The translations under genes were made by a program, and so were the position numbers. A stretch of 41,405 nt of DNA from Candidatus Eisenbacteria bacterium (GTDB lineage: Bacteria > Eisenbacteria > RBG-16-71-46 > JASEGR01). The notes beneath the pieces were generated by a model. It saw nothing but the letters and a program-made list of their open reading frames with translations, was not told where the DNA came from and ran no database searches. The DNA lies in NCBI GenBank assembly GCA_030017955.1, contig JASEGR010000018.1:1-41405 (forward strand), in the 5' to 3' direction. Positions 8,129 to 16,481 of this stretch are shown piece by piece. Numbering within the stretch: the stretch's first letter is position 1; every line of letters starts with the position of its first letter.

Positions 8129-8396
8129 CCGTAGCTACCTCTGGAGATTCTGCCGATGGTTCTTCTGTCTTCGTTTCTTCCGCTGGCTTATCGTCTACCG
8201 TCAGTTCATTCTTAGCGATGTTGTATGAAAGGTTGCTCTTCTCCATATCAATCCCAAGCCTGGGGATAACTTTTTGCACGATGTAACTTTGGATCACATC
8301 ATTCAGTGCCTGTGATTGAACCGCCAGCAACTCATTCGCTGCATTGCGAATGCTGAGAAATTCCTGCTCTTCCTTAGAGAATGTAAACTTCGTCAT
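8106..8396 (-). CDS. Small acidic-tailed protein of the late operon
   Basis: This encodes 96 aa from ATG 8396 with GGAGG upstream, overlapping the stop region of the preceding gene. Residues 5-70 are helical (FSKEEQEFLSIRNAANELLAVQ, then a KVIPRLGIDMEKSN segment). The last ~25 residues are Glu/Pro/Thr-rich and disordered (KPAEETKTEEPSAESPE). Unknown function; likely a structural or assembly partner of its neighbours. Confidence 0.7.
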   Translation of the reverse strand: MTKFTFSKEEQEFLSIRNAANELLAVQSQALNDVIQSYIVQKVIPRLGIDMEKSNLSYNIAKNELTVDDKPAEETKTEEPSAESPEVATDGEPETN

Positions 8397-8923
8397 TAGA
8401 CCTCCTGGATGATGGCAGCAAGCTCTTTCTTCGTCTCGCCGCCGGTTAACTTTAGTCCTTTACCTTTCGCAATCTTGAAGAGTTCATTCCGCTTGTATCG
8501 TAACTCAAGTGGCATTGAATTCAAGTCATCTCCGCTCGGAAGCCCTGGGTTGAGCTTATTGACTGTCTGGGATGCCTTATCTGCATCAGAGCGGAGATCT
8601 TCCATAAAATGGTCTTCTACTCGTAGAAGAATCTCCCCCATCACTCGATCTCGCTCACGATCATCCCGGATCACAAAGTCATTCTTTTCTTTTATCCCTT
8701 TAATGGAAAGGATATGGTCTGTGAGGTGTTTCGCGTAGTGATTGGCAACAAACCGAGGTAGTCGCCGTGTCTCGCCAGGTTTAATCCGGTAAGGATTCTT
8801 CTCGTACCGAACCTCGAAGTAATCCTTGTGGTTGTACCCCATCTCTGGGTCTATGATCTCACAGTCCAAGTCAATGTTCGCTACGACAATGGTATCGAGC
8901 TGATGGCCATCAGATTGTTCCAT
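8396..8923 (-). CDS. Conserved-type late protein with C-terminal LEM/SAP-like helix pair
   Basis: This encodes 175 aa from ATG 8923 with GAAGGAGG upstream. The middle part (YEKNPYRIKPGETRRLPRFV, ANHYAKHLTDHIL) looks like a globular structural domain. The last ~40 residues (LRYKRNELFKIAKGKGLKLTG, TKKELAAIIQEV) have the helix-extended-loop-helix pattern of SAP, Rho-N or LEM domains, often nucleic-acid binding. It lies between capsid-associated genes, so a head-completion role is possible, but I do not recognise the family. Confidence 0.65.
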   Translation of the reverse strand: MEQSDGHQLDTIVVANIDLDCEIIDPEMGYNHKDYFEVRYEKNPYRIKPGETRRLPRFVANHYAKHLTDHILSIKGIKEKNDFVIRDDRERDRVMGEILLRVEDHFMEDLRSDADKASQTVNKLNPGLPSGDDLNSMPLELRYKRNELFKIAKGKGLKLTGGETKKELAAIIQEV

Positions 8924-8953
8924 TGGGCCTCCTTCGGGCCTCTCAAATACTGG

Positions 8954-9427
8954 TTATACATTGACCACATTACCATCACCTGAAAGAGCACGCCAGAGGC
9001 AAATGTAGTAAATCTGTCCGGCGGTAATATCTGCCGTCCCAACAGTTTCGATAATGTCTGCGCCGTTCACGATGATGAATGACCCCGGAAGGTTGGCGAG
9101 CGTATCACCGACACTCGGCGTTGCATCAAACCAGATTTCTCCGGCATCAATATCGGTTGCGGTCGTTAAAGCAATCAAGATAGCGGTGTTATTGGCAATG
9201 CCGACTGAGAGCGTCCCGGCGCCAGCCGAGACAAGATCGGTTGTGCACACGCCAAAAATACGGACCAATACCTCGCCTGTGACCGTAAAGAGCGTTAGAG
9301 GATCACTCGTTCCACCATCATCACCCCGAGCATTGGCCGTACCCCCATTGAACACAGCGGGAGTTGCCTTGGCAACACTGAAGGAATCAAGAGCGGTGTA
9401 TGGATGGAAGTTTGGGTCACGAAGCAT
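8954..9427 (-). CDS. Minor virion protein
   Basis: This encodes 157 aa from ATG 9427. The sequence is beta-rich (LTLFTVTGEVLVRIFGVCTT, AGTLSVGIANNTAILIALTT), with very few charged residues and no catalytic motif. This is the usual look of small capsid-decoration or fibre-base proteins. The SD is weak; a stable stem-loop lies 35-80 bases upstream. Confidence 0.65.
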   Translation of the reverse strand: MLRDPNFHPYTALDSFSVAKATPAVFNGGTANARGDDGGTSDPLTLFTVTGEVLVRIFGVCTTDLVSAGAGTLSVGIANNTAILIALTTATDIDAGEIWFDATPSVGDTLANLPGSFIIVNGADIIETVGTADITAGQIYYICLWRALSGDGNVVNV

Positions 9428-9461
9428 GATGGTTCCACTGTAGCTTACTCAGGTGGTAAGT

Positions 9462-9509
9462 GCTAGGCACCCGGTAGAAGCAAAGCTCGTTGCTCTGTGG
9501 ATGCCTAGC
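9462..9509 (-). other. 48-nt structured RNA element in the intergenic leader
   Basis: The ends of this element form an 11-bp stem (one G-U pair) on the minus strand, closing a 26-nt loop that itself holds a 5-bp AGCAA/TTGCT hairpin. No U-tract follows, so it is not a simple terminator. It lies in the only sizeable gap between the 1320-aa repeat protein gene and the next gene. Confidence 0.55.
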
Positions 9510-9532
9510 TGCTCACATCCCGAAGTACAGAT

Positions 9533-12500
9533 TTACGCTACAACCAGATACCGCCAGCTTGGTGTCGCCGCATACGTACCACCCCCTGCGACAGTAATAG
9601 TAAATGTCGTTGCCGATGTCGCACTGACGTAGAATGCGGTATTTGGCATGGAAGCCGCAGCATTCGTCGGCATCAGAATTACAGCTTTTGGCGCAGTCGT
9701 GTATGTCTTATTGAATGTCACATCAAGGACTGTTGCACCCGTCGAAGTACCTGTTGTCGTAATCACCCCACAAGTATCCGATCCACCCGCGGTAATAGCG
9801 GCCGCGGTAATACCGTTAGCAGTCGTAACTGCGATCGTCGGAGCAGTTGCTCCGACCGTTGAGTGAATGTGGCCATTCGCGCCGACGCCGAAAACTTCAC
9901 CGGCTGCGTCATGCGCCGAGTAGTAGCGACCCGTGGTTAGAGTAGCGGCTGTTGCCCGAGCTTCATTAACAACACCGGTCACAGTTGCCAAGCCACTCGC
10001 TTGAGAGACAATGCCTGTAATCGCTCCAGAAGCTGTTGCCTTAAAGACAACTGCTCCGTCTGCAGAAGCTGAGGCAACTTCGGCAATAATACCTGTCGGT
10101 GAAGTAACACCCGTGTGATCAACCCGTAAGAGCCGACCGGCACCGGTGATAGCGGTTGCAGAAGAAGAAATAACTACCCCGATACCCGAGGTCAAACCGT
10201 TGCCATTGACTCTCAGTAACCCAGCCGCTGTTGTTGCGCTATTCGCAGTTAGGGTGAGTAGATTACCAGTCGTGGCCATAACACCAGTTCCAGAAATAAG
10301 CATACCGGTACCAGTTGTCAGAATGTTGTCGAGACGAACAAGTGTTCCAGCCGTTGAACCGCTTGATCGAAGGTCAAGGAGGACACCATTTGTGGCTCCA
10401 CCAGTATCTACCGAAGACGAAGTAACCCGAACTAGAGAGCCACCATCGGCAATAACCGAGGTGGTATGCGCCATATTGAGGCCAATGCCTGTTGTCAGTC
10501 CAGCAGTCGTACCAAAGTCCAAAACCGTACCAGTCGAAAGAGCGGCAGCAGTCAGACCAAGAAGTACCGTCTCGTCGTTAGCCGAAGTCGCAAATTCATT
10601 AAGTGTCCCCGAGGTAGTAGTTAGACCAGTATGATTGCTGTATAGTAAGCGTCCTGCACCAGTTATCGCGGTTGCAGTGGAGGCAAGATGAACGCCGATA
10701 CCAGTTGTAAGCGCATTCAGGTCGCTCGCATCAACAGCTTTCCCAGTCGTCAGAGCTGTTCCAACAAGGTCAAGAGCGATTGCGCCAACTGCGTTCTGGG
10801 TAATCTCGATGCCATCACCTGTCCCATCCACATCCATGACCACTTCGATACCAATCGCTGTATCGGTAAGCGTACCGGCTGTCTGCGTCGCAACATTCTC
10901 AATCCGCAGGACAGAACCCGTCGAGGTTGTTGTACCACCAGCGCCATTCTGGACCGAAGTCCGAATGAGCGAGAGCATATCGTAGTCGTGAGCTGTCGTA
11001 CCGGCCACTCGAGTATCAGTTAGACTGACAGCTACTGAGGCGGCATTGCCAGTTTTGGCACCAATCGAAGAACCAGAAGCGGTGAAGTCAACGTTGAGCA
11101 GCTCACCGGAAGTAAGGGCTGTGCCGGTTCCTGAGATAGCGACCGCATTACCAGTGGTCAAACCATTCTGACCAGTTACGTCGAGCACCGTTCCAGTTGT
11201 AAGAGCCGCCGCTGTCAATTTAAGGACGACCGTCTCATCATTGGCCGATGAAGCGAACTCGTTTAGTGTGCCGGAAGTGGTTGTCAGACCCGTGTGATTC
11301 GAATAGAGGAGTCTCCCTGCTCCCGTAATAGCAGTTGCCGTCGAAGCCAGATGGACACCGATACCGCTCGTCAAAGCGTTCAGGTCTGAAAGATCAACAC
11401 CTTTACCTGTGGTCGTCGCCGTTCCAACAATATCAATCGCTGTCGCACCCACAGCATTGTGGGTCAGTTCAATCCCTGCGGCAGTCCCATCAACATCCAT
11501 GACGATCTCAATACCTTTGACAGTATCGGTCAGCGTCCCAGCCGTCTGGGTGGCAACATTTTCAATCTTCAGGATTGCACCAGCGGCGGTCATCGTGCCA
11601 CCGGCACCAGTTGTTACATTCGTTCGTTTTAGGGAAAGCACATCGTAGTCATCAGCAGTCGTACCTGCAAGTCGAGATTCAGTCCGTGAAGAAGCGATCT
11701 CAACCAATTCTGCGCTGCGATTTCCTAAGATATTCGCACTTTCTGTGGTTGTCACTTCAAGAAGATTAGCAGAAGTAATTGCCGATGAGGTTGAGGCAAG
11801 AGAAAGACCCTTCCCGGTTGTTAGAGCATTCAGATCACTCGCATCAATCGCGGTTCCTGTCGTCATTGCCACGCCGGAAACATCGAGGACAACTCCCGCT
11901 GCCAATAAACCAGTTCCATTTACACGCAAAACGACCGTTTCATCACTCGCGTTCGAGACAAACTCGCTTAATACGCCCGATGTTGATGTAGAGCCACTAT
12001 GGTTGACATAGAGCATTCTCCCAGCACCAGTAATCGCTGTTGCACCCGAAGAAAGACTGACACCAACACCGGTTGTTAAGCCATCAAAGCCAGTTGCATC
12101 CAGTCCAATCCCAGAGGTGAGAGAGGTCGCGCTCAGCTTCAGCAAAACCGTTTCATCATTCGCAGAAGTTCTAAACTCATTGAGCGTGCCAGAGGTGGTC
12201 GTTGCTCCCGTGTGATCCGAGTAGAAGATTCGACCTGCTCCAGTAATGACTGTCCCTGCCGAGTCCAAGTGAACAAGAACACCCGACGTGTGCGTGATGC
12301 CTGTGGCATCCACATGGATCGCCTTTCCGGTGGTAATGGCATCCAGATCGGACATATCAATGCCCTTACCCGTTGTCATGGCTACTGCTGAAATGTCAAG
12401 AGCAACACCGGAAGCTAACAGATCAGAAGCTGTAACCTTAAAGATCGTTGTTTCATCATTCGCCGCCGAGGCGATCTCAGCAATAATTCCAGAAGTGCTC

Positions 12501-13495
12501 GTTACACCAGTGTGATCGACTCGGAGTAAACGGCCCGCGCCAGTGATTGCCGTCGCTGAAGAACTAATCACCGCACCGATACCTGAAGTGAGACCATTGG
12601 CGTTGACACGAAGTAGACCAGCGGCGGTGGTGGCACTATTTCCCGTCAGAGTCAGAAGATTTCCTGTCGTGGTCATAATGCCAGTACCAATAATGCTCAT
12701 AGCCGTCCCAGTCGTCAGGATGTTTCCCATCCGTACAACTGTCCCAGCTAACTGACCAGTTGAGCCAATATCCAAGATCGTTCCGTTCGTCGCACCACCC
12801 GTGTCAACCGAAGACGAAGAGAGGCGAACAAGCGATCCTGTATCAGCGATCACCGAAGTCGTGTGGGCCATCCTGAGCCCAACACCAGTCGTCAGCCCCT
12901 CAACCGCACCAAAGTCCAAAGCCGTTCCCGTCGTGAGTGAAGCCGCTGTCAGGGCGAGAAGAATACTCTCATCGTTGGCAGCTGTCTTAAATTCGTTGAG
13001 AGTTCCAGATGTCGTGGTTACGCCCGTGTGATCAGAGAGAAAGACACGACCCGCACCAGTGATGACTGTTCCAGCTGAGTCGAGGTGAACGAGAATACCA
13101 CTTGTATGGGTTATCCCAGTCGCATCGACGTGAATCGCTTTCCCAGTCGTCACTGCATCAAGGTCAGATAAGTCAATGCCCTTGCCAGTGGTGAGGGCCG
13201 TACTGACAATATCGAGAGAATTACCAGTCGTCGCACCTGAAAGAATCCGCAGAGCTCCCGTCCCTTTCGGGTCGAGATCAAGACCAACATTCGTGTCATC
13301 GCCTTGAGCCGAAAGAATGACTGGATCGCCAGTCGCCGAGTTAGTCAAGCGAAGATAGTTGACCGCTGAAGCCGTCCCATCCCATTCAATGAGTTCGTTA
13401 CCATTCTGATCGACCATGTCGGTCAGATCGACCACTATATCAAGACTGGCCCCTTGCTTAACGGCCGGATCGTAGTCAGAGAGTTTTAATACCAT
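9533..13495 (-). CDS. Giant repetitive beta-solenoid-like virion protein
   Basis: This encodes 1320 aa from ATG 13495. Nearly all of it is built of short repeats with the core TTGxGxxL or TSGxxL every 12-25 residues, for example LTTGKGIDLSDLDA, TTGKAIHVDATGI, ITGAGRLLRVDHTG, SGTLNEFATSANDETVL. This points to a long stack of beta turns, that is a fibre or a surface solenoid. Long blocks recur: residues matching 10081-10640 and 12480-12980 are nearly identical in protein but differ at many third codon positions. Lys, Trp and Cys are rare. The last ~110 residues (GVGANGHIHSTVG ... PSWRYLVVA) form a separate non-repeat cap. Likely host-binding or head fibre. Confidence 0.8.
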   Translation of the reverse strand: MVLKLSDYDPAVKQGASLDIVVDLTDMVDQNGNELIEWDGTASAVNYLRLTNSATGDPVILSAQGDDTNVGLDLDPKGTGALRILSGATTGNSLDIVSTALTTGKGIDLSDLDAVTTGKAIHVDATGITHTSGILVHLDSAGTVITGAGRVFLSDHTGVTTTSGTLNEFKTAANDESILLALTAASLTTGTALDFGAVEGLTTGVGLRMAHTTSVIADTGSLVRLSSSSVDTGGATNGTILDIGSTGQLAGTVVRMGNILTTGTAMSIIGTGIMTTTGNLLTLTGNSATTAAGLLRVNANGLTSGIGAVISSSATAITGAGRLLRVDHTGVTSTSGIIAEIASAANDETTIFKVTASDLLASGVALDISAVAMTTGKGIDMSDLDAITTGKAIHVDATGITHTSGVLVHLDSAGTVITGAGRIFYSDHTGATTTSGTLNEFRTSANDETVLLKLSATSLTSGIGLDATGFDGLTTGVGVSLSSGATAITGAGRMLYVNHSGSTSTSGVLSEFVSNASDETVVLRVNGTGLLAAGVVLDVSGVAMTTGTAIDASDLNALTTGKGLSLASTSSAITSANLLEVTTTESANILGNRSAELVEIASSRTESRLAGTTADDYDVLSLKRTNVTTGAGGTMTAAGAILKIENVATQTAGTLTDTVKGIEIVMDVDGTAAGIELTHNAVGATAIDIVGTATTTGKGVDLSDLNALTSGIGVHLASTATAITGAGRLLYSNHTGLTTTSGTLNEFASSANDETVVLKLTAAALTTGTVLDVTGQNGLTTGNAVAISGTGTALTSGELLNVDFTASGSSIGAKTGNAASVAVSLTDTRVAGTTAHDYDMLSLIRTSVQNGAGGTTTSTGSVLRIENVATQTAGTLTDTAIGIEVVMDVDGTGDGIEITQNAVGAIALDLVGTALTTGKAVDASDLNALTTGIGVHLASTATAITGAGRLLYSNHTGLTTTSGTLNEFATSANDETVLLGLTAAALSTGTVLDFGTTAGLTTGIGLNMAHTTSVIADGGSLVRVTSSSVDTGGATNGVLLDLRSSGSTAGTLVRLDNILTTGTGMLISGTGVMATTGNLLTLTANSATTAAGLLRVNGNGLTSGIGVVISSSATAITGAGRLLRVDHTGVTSPTGIIAEVASASADGAVVFKATASGAITGIVSQASGLATVTGVVNEARATAATLTTGRYYSAHDAAGEVFGVGANGHIHSTVGATAPTIAVTTANGITAAAITAGGSDTCGVITTTGTSTGATVLDVTFNKTYTTAPKAVILMPTNAAASMPNTAFYVSATSATTFTITVAGGGTYAATPSWRYLVVA

Positions 13496-13525
13496 AATAT
13501 CTGCCTTTCATTGATTACGACGGAA

Positions 13526-14254
13526 TTAGGCGATGTCGAGATAGACGGGTCGGTATTCAGTATCCACACCATTGATAAGTGCTCGACCAACCCAATACTG
13601 AGTAATCGGAGCAGTTACATCGGTCTGATCCGTCACTGATCCAGCGACTGAACCAGCCATGAGCGGTGCAGCCTGTGAAGTCGTCCCCTGAGAAAGAACC
13701 GATGCGATACCTTTTGTCTGAACCCATCCAAAGTCACCAATGGCGATCGCAATGAGTGGAACACCAGCAGGTTTCACTGTAGTGCTAACACCCTCTACAA
13801 CCCCGTTGTAGCTGTTGTGAACCAGAGTCGCTTCAGAGTTTGCCGTCAGTGCCGTCGCAATCGGATCAAAGAGTGTCACTGTGAAAGCCACTGAAGCGGT
13901 AATCGCTGGGTGACTCTTGATCTTGTACGTCTGACCTTCGCCATCAACATCATTGATGCAGAGATACCCTTCCGCATAGATGTTCGCCGCGCCACCAGTT
14001 GCACCTGGAGTCACGGTGACTAGAAACGTACCGGCCGTAGCCGCCGCACAGGCCATGTTGACATGGTTAGCAATCGGGACTGGAGCAGTTGACAGTTTGC
14101 CCGCTGCAAGAGCAGCTGCACCTGCCTTAACGTACCGAAACTCTCGTCCATCGGCCAGACGGACCGTTTCACCAAAATTGTGCGTCGGTTCGGCCTCAGT
14201 CCGAGTGTAGAATGCGTCACCATCCATGATGACTGCAGTTGATTCCAGTTTCAT
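13526..14254 (-). CDS. Head decoration-like structural protein
   Basis: This encodes 242 aa from ATG 14254 with a GGAGG-type SD, immediately after the capsid gene. It begins MKLESTAVIMDGDAFYTRTEAEPTHNFG and has GETVRLADGREFRYVKAGAA. Parts such as VEGVSTTVKPAGVPLIAIA and GDFGWVQTKG give a mixed beta profile typical of capsid-stabilising or decoration proteins. The position directly behind the major capsid gene supports this. The exact family is not recognised. Confidence 0.7.
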   Translation of the reverse strand: MKLESTAVIMDGDAFYTRTEAEPTHNFGETVRLADGREFRYVKAGAAALAAGKLSTAPVPIANHVNMACAAATAGTFLVTVTPGATGGAANIYAEGYLCINDVDGEGQTYKIKSHPAITASVAFTVTLFDPIATALTANSEATLVHNSYNGVVEGVSTTVKPAGVPLIAIAIGDFGWVQTKGIASVLSQGTTSQAAPLMAGSVAGSVTDQTDVTAPITQYWVGRALINGVDTEYRPVYLDIA

Positions 14255-14295
14255 TGAAGCCTCCTAATAGGGCTAGTTAGTAAAGTAAGCAGTAG

Positions 14296-15375
14296 TTACA
14301 CAGTGGTTACACCAGTCAACCGGCCATGTCGTCGTGGTTGACCAGAAACGATATTGCCCATGAGAATCAGATCGCCGATTCCACCAAACTGATTGGTCGG
14401 GGCTCGGAAACCACTCCATCCAAAGCCACTGAAGTTGTCCATTGGAGCCTTATCATAGACACCATCGATGGTCCCGCTTGAGAGAGAGACTGAGTTGTAG
14501 CCAAAGGTTCCCTTCACATCAACACCGTACCAGTGCAGATAGTTCTCATTGAGCATCCAAACTGTCTGAGCCGTTGACTTCTCATCTCGAACCCATGGGA
14601 TACCCTTGTACGAAAGAGCCACAAAACCATGCTTCCCAACCAGACCTTCTCGGGTCGTGAGGCCACCCTTCATACCGACGAGTGGCATACCAGTCTCCTG
14701 GTAGCTGTGTCGGAGGGTTGGAGTCAGAAGCTGCTCATAAAGATCAAAGACCGTCTCATTCGAGATGATAATCGTTGGAGTCGTCCCACTCATGCTCCCG
14801 CTGGAAACTGCCGAGTAGAGCGTTGCAAGTCGAGCCAACGTCAATGTTCCACCAGAGGCAGTTCGAGTTGCATTCAGCACGGGAAAGGTTGTTCGTGAGA
14901 GACCACCATAGGTAACAACATCCGTGCCATCATCGACAGCCGCTCCAAGACCAAGCAGGTCTTTATTCGTGTTCCCCGTTCCATCGCCGTAGACCTGATC
15001 GCCGATTTCATCAATCAGCTCTTGCTGTCCTTCCTCAAAGGCTTCCTTCACCATGTCAATCACCTGAGATTCAGTGATCTTGTTCACCGCGACTTCCATA
15101 CCAGAGAGAGCGATTGGTTGGCGCACACCACGCACGTCAAACGAGAGCCGCTGCTTGGTATCAAAGACCGCAGCAGTGAACGTATCCAGACCAGCGAATG
15201 AACTTGCTGTCCCAGAGTTTGAGACCTTCACCGGGATGCGAAGTGTCTCACCCTTCCATTTCTTCGCATTTCCCATCAACCGAGCCACCAGTACATTCGA
15301 TCCAAGCACAGAATCCACAACCTTCGGCAAGATCACATCCTGAGTGAGTGCCGTTACCCGAGCACTGAATGTCAT
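14296..15375 (-). CDS. Major capsid protein (HK97 fold, inferred)
   Basis: This encodes 359 aa from ATG 15373-15375 (MTFSARVTALTQDVILPKVV), with GGAGG four bases upstream; a longer frame to 15450 has no SD and reads through the leader hairpin. Features of phage coat proteins: an N-terminal arm, RLSFDVRGVRQPIALSGMEV, a long helix (QVIDMVKEAFEEGQQELID, the expected spine helix), and a C-terminal P-domain-like strand region with GIPWVRDEKS and ENYLHWYGVDVKGTFGYN. Order scaffold, capsid, decoration is standard. Expression is likely set by its own promoter and leader terminator. Confidence 0.88.
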   Translation of the reverse strand: MTFSARVTALTQDVILPKVVDSVLGSNVLVARLMGNAKKWKGETLRIPVKVSNSGTASSFAGLDTFTAAVFDTKQRLSFDVRGVRQPIALSGMEVAVNKITESQVIDMVKEAFEEGQQELIDEIGDQVYGDGTGNTNKDLLGLGAAVDDGTDVVTYGGLSRTTFPVLNATRTASGGTLTLARLATLYSAVSSGSMSGTTPTIIISNETVFDLYEQLLTPTLRHSYQETGMPLVGMKGGLTTREGLVGKHGFVALSYKGIPWVRDEKSTAQTVWMLNENYLHWYGVDVKGTFGYNSVSLSSGTIDGVYDKAPMDNFSGFGWSGFRAPTNQFGGIGDLILMGNIVSGQPRRHGRLTGVTTV

Positions 15376-15403
15376 ACTACCTCCAACTTTATGATGAATG
15401 AAT

Positions 15404-15437
15404 AAAAAACACGAGAAGCCACAACGGACTTCTCGTG
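15404..15437 (-). terminator. Terminator/attenuator in the capsid leader
   Basis: A 9-bp perfect stem (15429-15437 with 15410-15418, 10-nt loop) is followed on the minus strand by six T (15404-15409). It lies only 10-20 bases after the predicted start point of the promoter at 15455-15482, so it can act both as terminator of the upstream operon and as a 5'-UTR attenuator. Confidence 0.8.
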
Positions 15438-15454
15438 AGTCTCTGTACACATTG

Positions 15455-15482
15455 AGTGTAAATCAACTTTTCTGGTTGTCAA
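15455..15482 (-). promoter_or_regulatory. Sigma70-like promoter for the capsid gene
   Basis: TTGACA (15477-15482), a 16-bp spacer and TACACT (15455-15460) read leftward in the gap between the scaffold stop and the capsid gene. The -35 is a full consensus match. Confidence 0.65.
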
Positions 15483-15488
15483 ATCTAC

Positions 15489-16268
15489 TCAGCGATAGTC
15501 TTCGATAAGCTGATCGAGATTCTTTTCATGTAACTCTGTATATGATGGACCGCTTCGACCTCGATTGCCAATCATCCCTTGGTTCACAGGAGCTGAGGCT
15601 CCTTCATGCTCGGCATCAGATTTGACCCACTTCCGACCAACGTAGTCCCAGTCGTAGCCAGCTTCTTTTGTTCGGTTGAATGAATCAGCCACAGCCACAA
15701 GATTGGATGTTTCAAGTGAGAGTGCATAGGTGAGAAGTTTTCGACGAGTAACCCGACCAGCATCATCAGCAGCATCAGAGACAACCTTGGGAATAATTCC
15801 TGATGACTCTAACTGAGAAAGTTGAGAGTCGAGATGGTCATCAACCTGCTTTTGAACCGCCTTCTGTTCTTTCTCGGACTGTTCTTTGACGGTAAACTCT
15901 TGATGACGAAGTTCCTCGTACTGCTTAGATGCCAACTTTTTTGTTCGTTCATCTAACTCTTCCCACGTCTTCGGAATATCAGTTGTGTCAACTGGCGTGT
16001 CAACTGGCGTGTCAACTGGTAATGTCTCATCCGGCTGAGAGAATTTTTCACTGAAGGTAGAGAACTGTTCGGACTGACTTTTCACTAATTCTTGCAGCTC
16101 AGATAGAGTTTTTTCCATCTTGGCATAACGATCGTCAGACTCATCCTTTGGCTGTTCATCAACAGCCGGCTGTGTTTCTGTCTGTTCCTCATCCATTGGT
16201 TTTTCCACAACCCCAAAATCTACCACCGATGGATCATCCACTGGTTGAGCACCTTTACCTTTCGCCAT
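15489..16268 (-). CDS. Scaffolding-like protein
   Basis: This encodes 259 aa from ATG 16268. It is acidic and highly charged, with a disordered N-terminus (DEEQTETQPAVDEQPKDESD), a coiled-coil (YAKMEKTLSELQELVKSQSE), a short VDTP repeat, a second helical part (EQSEKEQKAVQKQVDDHLDS) and a basic-aromatic C-terminus ending NLDQLIEDYR. Length, composition and the place directly before the capsid gene fit a capsid scaffolding protein. Confidence 0.8.
   Translation of the reverse strand: MAKGKGAQPVDDPSVVDFGVVEKPMDEEQTETQPAVDEQPKDESDDRYAKMEKTLSELQELVKSQSEQFSTFSEKFSQPDETLPVDTPVDTPVDTTDIPKTWEELDERTKKLASKQYEELRHQEFTVKEQSEKEQKAVQKQVDDHLDSQLSQLESSGIIPKVVSDAADDAGRVTRRKLLTYALSLETSNLVAVADSFNRTKEAGYDWDYVGRKWVKSDAEHEGASAPVNQGMIGNRGRSGPSYTELHEKNLDQLIEDYR
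15985..16019 (-). repeat. 12-bp triple tandem repeat in the scaffold gene
   Basis: The plus-strand unit GTGTCAACTGGC is repeated two full times and once partially, encoding VDTPVDTPVDT. It lies in the linker of the scaffold protein and probably arose by slippage. Confidence 0.9.
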
Positions 16269-16289
16269 AAGAACTCCTCTTTGGGATTA

Positions 16290-16481
16290 CTATTCGTGAG
16301 ATCGTTCTTCCATCCGTTTTCTCATCATTGACTTCATATCTGGCCGTGGAGGAATCCGGGCTCCAGCCTTCCGAGCTTGTGATAACGAGATGGCCACCTT
16401 CTGCTTGCGAGACATTCCCGGCTTCTCTTTCTTCAAAACTCGCATCGTCTTCCCTATATTCTTAGTATACGGCAGTGGCAT
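16290..16481 (-). CDS. Small basic phage protein (DUF6496-like)
   Basis: This encodes 63 aa from ATG 16481 with GGAGG five bases upstream, overlapping the portal stop by 20 bases. MPLPYTKNIGKTMRVLKKEK then SRKQKVAISLSQARKAGA is the pattern of a widespread small phage family (KQ-A-A-SQARKAG). It is strongly basic, with a Met/Arg-rich tail. Function unknown. The stop is TAG followed directly by TAA. Confidence 0.75.
   Translation of the reverse strand: MPLPYTKNIGKTMRVLKKEKPGMSRKQKVAISLSQARKAGARIPPRPDMKSMMRKRMEERSHE

Noticed and set aside
10146-13031. Series of plus-strand frames opposite the repeat protein
   Set aside because: They mirror the repeat protein's codons, have no SD sites and are Val/Pro/Thr-rich shadows.
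9533-13495. CRISPR-like repetitive DNA
   Set aside because: The repeats are coding, of uneven spacing and diverged at wobble bases; no direct repeats with unique spacers.
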